Origin: Poseidonocella pacifica
GTDB taxonomy: Bacteria > Pseudomonadota > Alphaproteobacteria > Rhodobacterales > Rhodobacteraceae
Assembly: GCF_900111875.1 (NCBI RefSeq)
Contig: NZ_FOJU01000003.1
Span: 310,001 to 374,000, forward strand
Length of the DNA stretch: 64,000 nucleotides
Direction of reading: 5' to 3'
This document shows, piece after piece, positions 1 to 8,142 of the stretch. The notes under the pieces were generated by a model. It saw nothing but the letters and a program-made list of their open reading frames with translations. It did not search any database and was not told the origin of the DNA. Every line of letters begins with the position of its first letter. The stretch's first letter is position 1. The position numbers and the translations under genes were made by a program.

Positions 1-1
1 G

Positions 2-97
2 GGCCTGTCGCCGAGCGATCCCTACCCCGCGCCCATCGTTTCAGCCGATGAGGGGCGAAAACGGGCGCTCGACGCTTACGAGAACCGGGGTTTCTGA
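2..97 (+). CDS. phr: Deoxyribodipyrimidine photolyase, C-terminal end (partial)
   Basis: Only the last 31 codons of this gene are in the window; it runs in from the left edge and stops at TGA 95-97. The visible tail contains DPYPAPIV followed by an Ala/Arg-rich helix, which is the usual C-terminal ending of class I cyclobutane pyrimidine dimer photolyases. Its stop is 71 bases before the start of the cyclopropane-fatty-acid synthase gene on the same strand. In Rhodobacter sphaeroides the same pair (phrA-cfaA) belongs to the RpoE/ChrR singlet-oxygen response, so co-transcription here is a fair inference. The promoter would lie outside the window, so regulation cannot be checked. Confidence 0.75.
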   Translation, partial: GLSPSDPYPAPIVSADEGRKRALDAYENRGF

Positions 98-168
98 GAT
101 CCTGACCCTTGGGCTTGCAGGCCGCCCAACAGGGTTCTAGCCTTTCCCCTAAATCTTACGGAGCCGCG

Positions 169-1377
169 ATGATCCACACCTCGACCCAAGGGCAGTCCGA
201 CCTGCCGCGATACTTCTCTCAGGTTTTCGAGATGGCCTGCAACCTTCGGAACGGACGCCTCGATTTCGTTCTGTCCGATGGGCGTCGCTTTCGTGCAGAA
301 GGCAAGAACCCCGGCCCCGTGGCAGAGTTGTACATCCATTCGCCCGAGGTGTTCGCCCGCCTGATCCGCGAAGGGGACTTGGGCTTTTGCGATGCCTATG
401 TGGATGGCGATTGGTCCTCCCCTGACCTGCAGGCCTTTCAGGATCTGATCCATCTGGACAATGATGAGGTTTATGACGGCTTTCCGGGGCGGCGACTGGT
501 CACGCTCTATGAGAAGTTCCGCTTCTGGATGCAGCGCAACCACAAGGCACAGGCGCGCAAGAACATCTCCTACCACTACGATCTGGGAAACGATTTCTAT
601 GGGCTGTGGCTGGACGATACGATGACCTATTCCTCTGCCCTGTTCGAAACCGGGCAGGAAGCTCTGGAACATGCGCAAACCGCGAAATACGCCTCCATGA
701 TCGACCAGATGGGCGCGAAACGGGGGGAGCATGTGCTTGAGATCGGCTGCGGCTGGGGGGGCTTTGCGGAATATGCGGCCAAGGAACGGGGCCTGCGTGT
801 CACCGGCCTGACGATCAGCGAGCAGCAGTTCAGCTTTGCACAAGAACGCATACGCCGCGAGGGATTGGACGATCTCGTCACGCTCAAGCTTCAGGATTAC
901 CGCGACGAACGCGGAACATACGACGGCATCGCGTCCATTGAGATGTTCGAGGCCGTCGGCGAAAAATACTGGCCCACCTATTTCGAGACGGTGAAATCCT
1001 GTCTCAAACCCGGTCGGACCGGTACGTTTCAGATCATCACCGTTCAGGACAAGCGGTGGGAAGTCTACAAGCGCGGAGTCGATTTCATCCAGAAATACAT
1101 CTTCCCCGGTGGCATGCTTCCCTGTCCCACCGTCCTGCGCCAGCAGATCCAAGGTGCCGGGCTGGAGGTGGCGCGTTCCATCGAGTTCGGAGACAGCTAT
1201 TCCCAAACGCTGCGCCGGTGGAACGATACCTTCAATGACCGATGGGACCAGATCTCCGAATTGGGCTTTGACGAGCGTTTTCGGCGGATGTGGAATTTCT
1301 ATCTGACCTCTTGCGCCGGCGCGTTCGCCGGGGGCAATACGGACGTAACCCAGATTACTGTGCGCAACCCTGCCTGA
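169..1377 (+). CDS. cfa: Cyclopropane-fatty-acyl-phospholipid synthase
   Basis: A 402-residue SAM-dependent enzyme that adds a methylene group across the double bond of unsaturated phospholipid acyl chains. The SAM-binding motif VLEIGCGWGG lies at about residues 188-197. The upstream NISYHYDLGNDFYGLWLD block (about 133-150) is the CFA-synthase signature for binding the methyl donor and bicarbonate. I chose ATG 169 because GGAG lies 5 bases before it; a TTG at 109 in the same frame has no such site. It directly follows the photolyase gene on the same strand, and both proteins protect against photo-oxidative damage in relatives. Length and motifs are complete. Confidence 0.93.
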   Translation: MIHTSTQGQSDLPRYFSQVFEMACNLRNGRLDFVLSDGRRFRAEGKNPGPVAELYIHSPEVFARLIREGDLGFCDAYVDGDWSSPDLQAFQDLIHLDNDEVYDGFPGRRLVTLYEKFRFWMQRNHKAQARKNISYHYDLGNDFYGLWLDDTMTYSSALFETGQEALEHAQTAKYASMIDQMGAKRGEHVLEIGCGWGGFAEYAAKERGLRVTGLTISEQQFSFAQERIRREGLDDLVTLKLQDYRDERGTYDGIASIEMFEAVGEKYWPTYFETVKSCLKPGRTGTFQIITVQDKRWEVYKRGVDFIQKYIFPGGMLPCPTVLRQQIQGAGLEVARSIEFGDSYSQTLRRWNDTFNDRWDQISELGFDERFRRMWNFYLTSCAGAFAGGNTDVTQITVRNPA

Positions 1378-1387
1378 GGCGTCGTAT

Positions 1388-2506
1388 TTGTCCCGAGCCA
1401 ACCTGTTCATCTATGGCACCCTCTGCCACGCACCGGTGCTGCGCGCCGTTCTAGGCCATTTGCCGGAGCGCCGCGAAGCGCAGCTTGAGGGCCATGCGGT
1501 TCGCTGGGCCGCCGGAGGGCCCTACCCCGTAATCCATACACGGGCTGGGGAGGTTTCTTACGGTCAACTTCTCTCTCTGGGGCCGGAGGATATGACTCGG
1601 CTGGACTTTTATGAGGCGGCCTTCGGCTACCTGCCAAAGCCTGTCGAAGTCCAAACGCCCGTGGGGACGGTTGAGGCGCTCGCCTATTTCCCCAACCATG
1701 AGGAGCCTGCCGCTGGGCGGTGGGATCTTGCCCTCTGGGCGGAGGAATGGGCCGAGATCAGCATTGGCGCGGCTGGCGAAGTCATGCTGCGCCAAGGAAG
1801 GGAAGATCCCAAGGCGGCGGGCGGGTTGCTTCCATTCTTTCGCGCGCGCGCATGGTCCCGGAAAATGGCGGCCACCCCCGCGCCCCAGACCTTGCGCAGC
1901 GCAAAGACCGCGCAGGATGTGGAGATTATCGCAGATCACGGCGGGTATGACGGCTTCTTTCGCCTTCGGGCCTTTGAACTCAGGCACCGGCGTTTCGACG
2001 GCAACTGGTCAGAGCCGATGCGCCGCGAACAGTTTATCTCCTACGACGCGGCGCTGCTCCTGCCCTACGATCCCGCGTCCGACCGCGTCATGCTGATCGA
2101 ACAACTGCGCTTTGGCCCCTTGGGGCGCGGAGACCCCGCGCCATGGGTGCTGGAGCCGATCGCGGGCCTCATCGATGTCGGCGAAGACCCGATGGAAACC
2201 GCCCGGCGTGAGGCGGTAGAGGAAGCGGGCCTGCACGTGACCGACATCCGGCCAATGCTGAAGGGGTATGCCGCGCCCGGCTACTGCACCGATTTCTTTC
2301 ATTGCTTTCTGGGCCTGACCGACTTGTCCGAAGGCGACGCAGGCCTTGGGGGGCTATCGTCGGAAAACGAAGATATCCGCAGCCACGTGATATCCTTCGA
2401 TCATGCCATGGCCTTGCTGGAGTCGGGCGAAATCAACGCCATGCCACTCGCGGCCATGCTGCTGTGGCTCGCACGTCAGCGTGAGGCGCTGCGCGCTTCG
2501 GCTTGA
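1388..2506 (+). CDS. Gamma-glutamylcyclotransferase-like / Nudix hydrolase fusion (TrgB-like)
   Basis: A two-domain 372-residue protein. The N-terminal part begins LFIYGTLCHAPVL, the nucleotide-like loop of the AIG2/gamma-glutamylcyclotransferase fold. The C-terminal half (about 180-360) is a Nudix hydrolase with a perfect Nudix box: G-x5-E-x7-REAVEEAGL. Nudix enzymes hydrolyse nucleoside diphosphates linked to another group. The architecture and the following cysK match TrgB of the R. sphaeroides tellurite-resistance locus (trgAB-cysK); trgA is not visible here. The start is a TTG preceded by GAGG at 1376-1379. The gene lies 10 bases after cfa and 54 bases before cysK, so the three probably share a transcript. 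The substrate is unknown. Confidence 0.85.
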   Translation: MSRANLFIYGTLCHAPVLRAVLGHLPERREAQLEGHAVRWAAGGPYPVIHTRAGEVSYGQLLSLGPEDMTRLDFYEAAFGYLPKPVEVQTPVGTVEALAYFPNHEEPAAGRWDLALWAEEWAEISIGAAGEVMLRQGREDPKAAGGLLPFFRARAWSRKMAATPAPQTLRSAKTAQDVEIIADHGGYDGFFRLRAFELRHRRFDGNWSEPMRREQFISYDAALLLPYDPASDRVMLIEQLRFGPLGRGDPAPWVLEPIAGLIDVGEDPMETARREAVEEAGLHVTDIRPMLKGYAAPGYCTDFFHCFLGLTDLSEGDAGLGGLSSENEDIRSHVISFDHAMALLESGEINAMPLAAMLLWLARQREALRASA

Positions 2507-2560
2507 TCCCCACCGGTCCGCGCCCTACACCCAAGAGCAGATATGTGGAAGGACCAAGAG

Positions 2561-3598
2561 ATGCGCATTGCCAAGGATCTCGCCGATGCTATCGGCCACA
2601 CACCCCTGATCCGCCTTCGTCGGGCGAGCGAGGAAACCGGATGCGAGATCCTCGGGAAGGCCGAATTCCTCAACCCCGGCCAATCGGTCAAGGACCGCGC
2701 CGCGCTTTTCATTATTCGCGACGCGATGGAGAAAGGCTTGCTGGAACCGGGCGGCACGATCGTCGAGGGCACCGCGGGCAACACTGGAATCGGCCTTGCG
2801 CTGGTCGGTGCTTCACTTGGGTTCAAGACCGTCATCGTGATCCCCGAGACGCAAAGCCAGGAGAAGAAAGACATGATCCGGCTCGCGGGGGCCGAACTCG
2901 TGGAGGTGCCCGCCGCGCCCTACAAGAACCCGAACAACTATGTGCGCTACTCCGGCCGGCTAGCCGAGGAACTGGCCAAGACCGCGCCGCACGGGGCGAT
3001 CTGGGCCAACCAATTCGACAACGTGGCCAACCGGCAGGCGCATATCGAAACGACGGGCCCAGAAATCTGGGAACAGACCGGCGGCAAGGTGGACGGCTTC
3101 ATCTGTGCGGTTGGATCCGGCGGGACGCTCGCAGGCGTTGGCATGGCGCTGCAACCCAAAGGGGTAAAGGTCGGCCTCGCCGATCCGGACGGAGCGGCCT
3201 TGCACAACTTCTACACCAATGGGGTCATGAAATCCGAAGGCGACTCTATCACGGAGGGTATCGGCCAAGGGCGCATCACCGCCAACCTCGAAGGCTTCAC
3301 GCCGGACATGAGCTTCAATATTTCCGATGCCGAAGCGCTGCCCATCGTTTTTGACCTCCTCTCCGAAGAGGGGCTCTGCCTCGGTGGGTCGTCGGGGATC
3401 AACGTCGGCGGTGCGATCCGCATGGCGCGCGAAATGGGGCCGGGGCACACGATCGTCACCATCCTGTGCGACTATGGCAACCGCTATCAATCCAAGCTCT
3501 TCAACCCCTCCTTCCTGCGCTCCAAGGGACTGCCGACACCGCCGTGGCTGGGTGAGCGCGGACCATCCTCCATTCCCGGCGTGTTCGAGGACGCATGA
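2561..3598 (+). CDS. cysK: Cysteine synthase A (O-acetylserine sulfhydrylase)
   Basis: A PLP enzyme of 345 residues that makes L-cysteine from O-acetylserine and sulfide. The PLP lysine lies in NPGQSVKDR near the N-terminus, GTAGNTGIG binds the substrate carboxylate, and a glycine-rich GSGGTLAG binds the cofactor phosphate. The conserved INGEGDS-type region is replaced by the VMKSEGDSITEG form seen in alphaproteobacterial CysK. ATG 2561 is preferred over ATG 2543 because GGAAGGA (2547-2553) sits 7 bases before it. The stop codon overlaps the start of the channel gene (ATGA). The position after a TrgB-like gene matches the tellurite/oxidative-stress locus of R. sphaeroides. Confidence 0.93.
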   Translation: MRIAKDLADAIGHTPLIRLRRASEETGCEILGKAEFLNPGQSVKDRAALFIIRDAMEKGLLEPGGTIVEGTAGNTGIGLALVGASLGFKTVIVIPETQSQEKKDMIRLAGAELVEVPAAPYKNPNNYVRYSGRLAEELAKTAPHGAIWANQFDNVANRQAHIETTGPEIWEQTGGKVDGFICAVGSGGTLAGVGMALQPKGVKVGLADPDGAALHNFYTNGVMKSEGDSITEGIGQGRITANLEGFTPDMSFNISDAEALPIVFDLLSEEGLCLGGSSGINVGGAIRMAREMGPGHTIVTILCDYGNRYQSKLFNPSFLRSKGLPTPPWLGERGPSSIPGVFEDA

Positions 3599-6030
3599 TT
3601 CAGCCGCTGCTCCGCGTCCTGCTTGCGGGGCTCGTCGTCCTTGTCCTGTCTCTTCCCGGGGGTGCGCAGGAGGCCGAAGGGCCAACGGACATTCCTGCCT
3701 TCAATACCTTTGCCGATACGGCACAGGCCACATTGGCGACGCCGACGGTTTCCACCGCTGAACTCGACGAGTTGCGCCGCCAGTTGACCGACTGGCGCGC
3801 CGCTCTTCTGGAGGCCGAGAACGTCAATGCGGACCGGATAGCCACCTTGCGGAGCCAGATCGAGGCGCTCGGTCCGGCCCCCGAAGAGGGGGCCACAGAA
3901 CCCGAAGAAATCGCCGCGAGGCGGCAGCAACTCAACACGGAACTCGCCGACGCGGAACTTCCAAGGGTCAACGCGACGGAGGCCTATAACCGCGCCGATG
4001 GCCTCATATCCGAGATCGACGCGACGATCCGCGCTCGCCAGACCCAAGCACTGCAGGAACGCGTTCCCACGCCCCTGAACCCTGCCCATTGGCCGACGGC
4101 GGCCAGCGATTTTGGGGAGGTCGCCGCGATCGTCAGGGAGGAAATCTCCACCAACCTCTCCGGCGATCGTATTCGCGACCGCCTTCGTGACAATGCGCCC
4201 CGTACCTTGGCAATCGTTGCTGTGGGCCTGCTGCTCTTGCTTCGTGCCCCGGTATGGACGGACCGACTGACCGATCGGATCGAGAACCGCCGCCGCCGAC
4301 GCGGGCGCGCGACGCTCGCCTTTCTCGTCTCCCTTACTCAGATCGCCCTGCCGGTGGCCGGTGTCATGCTGTTCGTCTTGGCGTTCCTCAGCACCGGCAT
4401 TCCGGGTGAGACGACGGCGGCGTTGCTGCGCACCCTCATCGGCTTTCTGGCCACGACCTTCACCGCTCTGTGGCTGGCGGGTCGCCTCTTTCCCCGCGAT
4501 GAAAAACAACCCGATACCTTCAGCCTGACGCCCGAACGGCGACGGTCTGCCCGCCGCACGATGATCTTCACCGGTGTTCTCGCTGGCCTCAACATCGTGC
4601 TCAACATGCTTGTGGCGCTGGATCAGGTTTCGCCCGCATCGCACGGCGTCTTGCTGCTCCCGTTCCACATCCTGCTGGGGCTGACCTACCTGCAGGCCTC
4701 ACGACTGATCCGCGCTGTACGAAAAACGCGCGCGGAAGAGACGGAGGACTATAGCCCCAGCTTTCTCGGTCGCCTTGTTGGCCTGCTGGGGCAGGCTTTG
4801 GGCCTTGTCGCATTCGCCGGCCCTGCGCTGGCGGCCGCCGGATATGTGAACGCGGCGGAGTGGGTCATGGTGCCGACGGCGCTGACCATGGGGCTACTGG
4901 CGCTTTTCGTCGCACTGCAACCGCCGATACGTGATGCCTATGCACTCATCTCCGACAAGTCGCTTGATGAGGCGGACAATGCGCTCGTTCCCGTGCTCGT
5001 CAACTTCGTGCTGGTCTTTGCGGCCGCGCCCGCCCTCGCTCTGATCTGGGGGATGCGGCCGACCGAATTGCTGGAAGTCTATGCCCGCTTTGCCGAAGGG
5101 TTCTCATTCGGCGATACGCGGATCACCCCTTCCACCATCGTGACCGTCATCGTGGTGTTCTTGCTGATCCTCGGTCTGACCCGTGTGCTGCAATCCGCGC
5201 TCAAGAGCACGGTCCTGCCGCGCACCAAGATGGATGTGGGGGCGCAAAATGCGTTGTCCTCCGGCATAGGCTATATCGGGATTGCCATCGCTGCCCTTCT
5301 GGCCGTCAACGCCGGCGGGATCGACCTCACCGCTCTGGCCTTCATCCTGTCCGCACTTTCCGTCGGGATCGGTTTCGGCCTGCAGAACGTGGTGCAGAAC
5401 TTCGTCTCAGGTATCATCCTGCTGATTGAGCGACCCATCGGCGAAGGTGACTGGATCGAGGTCGGCGGCAACATGGGGATCGTCAAGAGCATCTCCGTAC
5501 GCTCCACCACGATCGAGACCTTCGACAAGCAGCAGTTGATTGTTCCCAACGGCGATTTCATCTCTGGCACCGTGACAAACTGGACCCGTGGCAGCCCCCT
5601 TGGCCGTGCGACCATTACCGTCGGGGTCGCCTATGGGACCGACACCCGCAGGGTCCAATCCATCCTGCACGAAATCGCCGCAAGCCATCCCGAGGTGATG
5701 ACCTTCCCCGAACCGGGCGTGGATTTTCTTGGGTTCGGCGCGGACAGCCTCGATTTCCGCATTCGGGCGATGCTCTACGACGTCAACCATCTGCTGAGTG
5801 TGACGACGGAGATCCACCACCTGATCGCCGAGCGTTTTGCAGCCGAGAACATCGAGATTCCCTTTGCTCAACGTGACCTCTGGCTCCGTAATCCCGAGGC
5901 GCTTGCCGCAGCACCAAAAGCTGATGCCCCGAAGCCAGAAGAAGCCCCACGCGCTCAACCGAAAGCCGAGTCGCCGTCGGAACCGCGCGACGGTGATCTT
6001 GCTCAACAGGACAACGACGGGGATCGGTAA
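3595..6030 (+). CDS. MscS-family mechanosensitive ion channel (DUF3772 type)
   Basis: A large, 811-residue mechanosensitive channel of the inner membrane. A cleavable signal peptide (about 1-24, cut near GGAQ) leads into a periplasmic coiled-coil region (about 40-190, DUF3772-like), then about ten membrane segments from about 200 to 620. The MscS pore helix and beta domain follow (about 575-690), with the GFGLQNVVQNFVSG pore-lining stretch and IERPIGEGDWIEV. The C-terminal 60 residues are Pro/Ala/Glu-rich and probably disordered. It shares ATGA with the cysK stop, so the two are translationally coupled. It would relieve turgor after osmotic downshift. The large periplasmic domain makes it closer to MscK/YjeP-type channels than to MscS itself. 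Confidence 0.88.
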   Translation: MIQPLLRVLLAGLVVLVLSLPGGAQEAEGPTDIPAFNTFADTAQATLATPTVSTAELDELRRQLTDWRAALLEAENVNADRIATLRSQIEALGPAPEEGATEPEEIAARRQQLNTELADAELPRVNATEAYNRADGLISEIDATIRARQTQALQERVPTPLNPAHWPTAASDFGEVAAIVREEISTNLSGDRIRDRLRDNAPRTLAIVAVGLLLLLRAPVWTDRLTDRIENRRRRRGRATLAFLVSLTQIALPVAGVMLFVLAFLSTGIPGETTAALLRTLIGFLATTFTALWLAGRLFPRDEKQPDTFSLTPERRRSARRTMIFTGVLAGLNIVLNMLVALDQVSPASHGVLLLPFHILLGLTYLQASRLIRAVRKTRAEETEDYSPSFLGRLVGLLGQALGLVAFAGPALAAAGYVNAAEWVMVPTALTMGLLALFVALQPPIRDAYALISDKSLDEADNALVPVLVNFVLVFAAAPALALIWGMRPTELLEVYARFAEGFSFGDTRITPSTIVTVIVVFLLILGLTRVLQSALKSTVLPRTKMDVGAQNALSSGIGYIGIAIAALLAVNAGGIDLTALAFILSALSVGIGFGLQNVVQNFVSGIILLIERPIGEGDWIEVGGNMGIVKSISVRSTTIETFDKQQLIVPNGDFISGTVTNWTRGSPLGRATITVGVAYGTDTRRVQSILHEIAASHPEVMTFPEPGVDFLGFGADSLDFRIRAMLYDVNHLLSVTTEIHHLIAERFAAENIEIPFAQRDLWLRNPEALAAAPKADAPKPEEAPRAQPKAESPSEPRDGDLAQQDNDGDR

Positions 6031-6263
6031 TGCCCGTCCCTTGTCTCCTCACACGGCAAGCGGGCCGCTTGATGAACCCTCCAAGTGCTGCCTTTCACGG
6101 CGTACACGGCCCCTTTGATGCCAAAACCGGGCCGAAAGCGGCGCCAAAGCGCCAGTGTGACGGGTTTCAGGCAGGTTTATGCCCACAGGAATCTGCGGGA
6201 GTTGCCACAAGAGCCGCTTCTGAGCCATCTGGCGGGTGACATAACCACTCACGGATCCACAAG

Positions 6264-6764
6264 ATGAATTCACTTCGGCTGGCGCGCCTCGGGGCTCTAT
6301 TCGCTGCTCTCTTTCTTGCGGGGTGCGATATCCCGGAGGTGAACCCCCAACCGATGTCCTTCGTGGCCACGCCGCTCAATCCCGGCGAAACTCCTGAACT
6401 GCGCAAATTGGTGAACACATATGCCGATGCGTACGACGTGCCGCGCTCACTCGTTCACAAGGTAATCCAGCGTGAAAGCGACTACCGCGCCGAAGCGCGC
6501 AATGGCCCCTATTATGGGCTGATGCAGATCCTGCCCGCAACCGCGCGCGGCATGGGCTTCGCCGGATCATCGGGCGAATTGCTCAACCCAGAGGAAAACC
6601 TCCGTTGGGGCGTGAAATATCTTCGCGGGGCATGGCTTTTGTCGGAGACGGAGAACGAAGCGGTGATGCACTATGCCCGCGGATATTACCACGCGGCCCG
6701 CGATCAGTGCATGTTGGTCGAAACCGAACTCGCGGAACGAGAGACGCTCAGACGCTGCAACTGA
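6264..6764 (+). CDS. Lytic transglycosylase, SLT domain lipoprotein
   Basis: A 166-residue lipoprotein that should cleave the MurNAc-GlcNAc bond of peptidoglycan. The signal peptide ends in the lipobox LAGC (Cys at about residue 21). The catalytic glutamate lies in QRESDYR (about 71-77), followed by [14 protein letters not shown], the SLT substrate-binding motif. It is shorter than Slt70 and close to the size of small MltC/EmtA-like enzymes. The 233 bases upstream hold no gene I can support. Downstream is the leader of serC. No operon partner is evident. Confidence 0.88.
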   Translation: MNSLRLARLGALFAALFLAGCDIPEVNPQPMSFVATPLNPGETPELRKLVNTYADAYDVPRSLVHKVIQRESDYRAEARNGPYYGLMQILPATARGMGFAGSSGELLNPEENLRWGVKYLRGAWLLSETENEAVMHYARGYYHAARDQCMLVETELAERETLRRCN

Positions 6765-6854
6765 GTTTCCGATAGGAACGCGGGGGCACTGCAAATTGCG
6801 CGCCCGCGCTTCAAAGCGGCCATTTCCCCCGTTGCGCGAGGCTGCGACTCTGCG

Positions 6855-6909
6855 TATCTCCAGCGGCGGGACACCCCTCCCCAACGAGGGGCGCTTATCT
6901 GGAAGGATA
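6855..6909 (+). ncRNA. serC leader structure (serC RNA motif-like), sequesters the ribosome-binding site
   Basis: A two-stem structure can be drawn directly. The outer stem pairs TATC (6855-6858) with GATA (6906-6909) and TCCAG (6859-6863) with CTGGA (6899-6903), with a two-base bulge. An inner hairpin pairs CCCCTC (6874-6879) with GAGGGG (6886-6891). The 3' strand of the outer stem contains the serC Shine-Dalgarno GGAAGGA (6901-6907), so folding would hide it. This fits the published serC RNA motif of alphaproteobacteria in position and general layout, but I could not compare it with the covariance model. The ligand, if any, is unknown. Confidence 0.6.
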
Positions 6910-6915
6910 GCAAAA

Positions 6916-8070
6916 ATGGCTATTGATGCACCGGCAACGCGGCCGGCCAATCCGCGTTTTTCCTCTGGCCCTTGTGCCAAACCCCCCGTTTTTTCGCTGG
7001 ACCAGCTTCAGGACGCCGCGCTCGGACGCTCTCACCGCGCCGCCGTGGGCAAGGACAAGCTGAAAGCCGCGATCGAGAAGACGCGCGAAATCTTGGGCGT
7101 CCCCGAAGAGTATCGTATCGGCATCGTGCCCGCCTCCGACACCGGCGCTGTTGAGATGGCGATGTGGTCCCTGCTTGGCGCGCGCAAGGCAACCATGGTC
7201 GCATGGGAGAGCTTTGGCGCGGGCTGGGTGACCGACGTTGTCAAGCAACTCAAGATCGAAGCCGATATCCGCGAGGCGGAGTATGGTGAGATCGTCGACA
7301 TGAGCACGATCGACTATGACACCGACGTGGTCTTCACGTGGAACGGCACCACCTCCGGCGTGCGCATGCCGAACGGAGATGCGATCCCGGCGGACCGCGC
7401 TGGACTCACCATCTGCGACGCCACCTCCGCCGCTTTCGCCATGGAGCTGCCTTGGGACAAACTCGATGTGACGACCTTCTCCTGGCAGAAGGTGCTCGGC
7501 GGTGAGGCGGCCCACGGGATGCTCATCCTTTCGCCGCGCGCGGTCGAACGGCTCGAATCCTACACGCCCGCTTGGCCCCTGCCCAAGATCTTCCGCCTGA
7601 CCAAGGGCGGCAAGCTCATCGAGGGAATCTTTCGCGGCGAGACGATCAACACGCCCTCCATGCTCGCGGTTGAGGATTACCTCCTCGCGCTCGACTGGGC
7701 GGAAAGCGTGGGCGGTCTCAAGGGTCTGATCGCGCGGGCCGACGCCAATACCAAGGCCATCGCTGATTTCGTCAAGGCGCATGACTGGATCGACTTCCTC
7801 GCCAGCGATCCGGCGACCCGGTCCAACACCTCGGTTTGCCTCAAGTTCACCGACGCTCGCATTGCCGACGGCGCCGCATTTGCCAAGGCCGTCGCCAAGC
7901 GGCTGGAGGCCGAAGGCGTGGCGCTCGATATCGGTGCCTATCGCGACGCGCCCGCGGGTCTGCGGATTTGGTGTGGCGGCACGGTGGAGACATCTGACAT
8001 CGAGGCAATGTTGCCGTGGCTCGACTGGGCCTTTGAGTCTGAGATCGCGGCACAGAAACCCGCCGCCTGA
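6916..8070 (+). CDS. serC: Phosphoserine aminotransferase
   Basis: A 384-residue PLP aminotransferase that converts 3-phosphohydroxypyruvate and glutamate to O-phosphoserine and 2-oxoglutarate, the second step of serine synthesis. The start [20 protein letters not shown] is typical of alphaproteobacterial SerC. The PLP lysine is K192 in [29 protein letters not shown] binds the cofactor phosphate. ATG 6916 follows GGAAGGA by 8 bases, and that site is buried in the leader stem described at 6855-6909. The reading frame stays open to 6673, but that extension would run through the leader and the previous gene. serA follows 72 bases later, forming a two-gene serine operon. Confidence 0.95.
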   Translation: MAIDAPATRPANPRFSSGPCAKPPVFSLDQLQDAALGRSHRAAVGKDKLKAAIEKTREILGVPEEYRIGIVPASDTGAVEMAMWSLLGARKATMVAWESFGAGWVTDVVKQLKIEADIREAEYGEIVDMSTIDYDTDVVFTWNGTTSGVRMPNGDAIPADRAGLTICDATSAAFAMELPWDKLDVTTFSWQKVLGGEAAHGMLILSPRAVERLESYTPAWPLPKIFRLTKGGKLIEGIFRGETINTPSMLAVEDYLLALDWAESVGGLKGLIARADANTKAIADFVKAHDWIDFLASDPATRSNTSVCLKFTDARIADGAAFAKAVAKRLEAEGVALDIGAYRDAPAGLRIWCGGTVETSDIEAMLPWLDWAFESEIAAQKPAA

Positions 8071-8142
8071 CGCAATCTGATTTTCGAGAGGCTGGCGTAT
8101 CGCCCGCCTCCGCCCCCATACATCAAGATAAGGACCATGATC

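Noticed and set aside
76-1410. Long minus-strand ORF opposite cfa (444 residues)
   Set aside because: It is a mirror of the cfa gene; the protein has no domain logic, and the plus-strand product is a complete known enzyme. High GC commonly produces such frames.
3487-4668. Minus-strand 393-residue ORF opposite the MscS gene
   Set aside because: Composition is that of a shadow frame (Arg/Gln/Gly-rich) and it spans two well-supported plus-strand genes.
6031-6263. Possible small ORF between the channel and the lytic transglycosylase
   Set aside because: The frames here have no ribosome-binding site and no recognisable protein features, and no tRNA or hairpin of note is visible.
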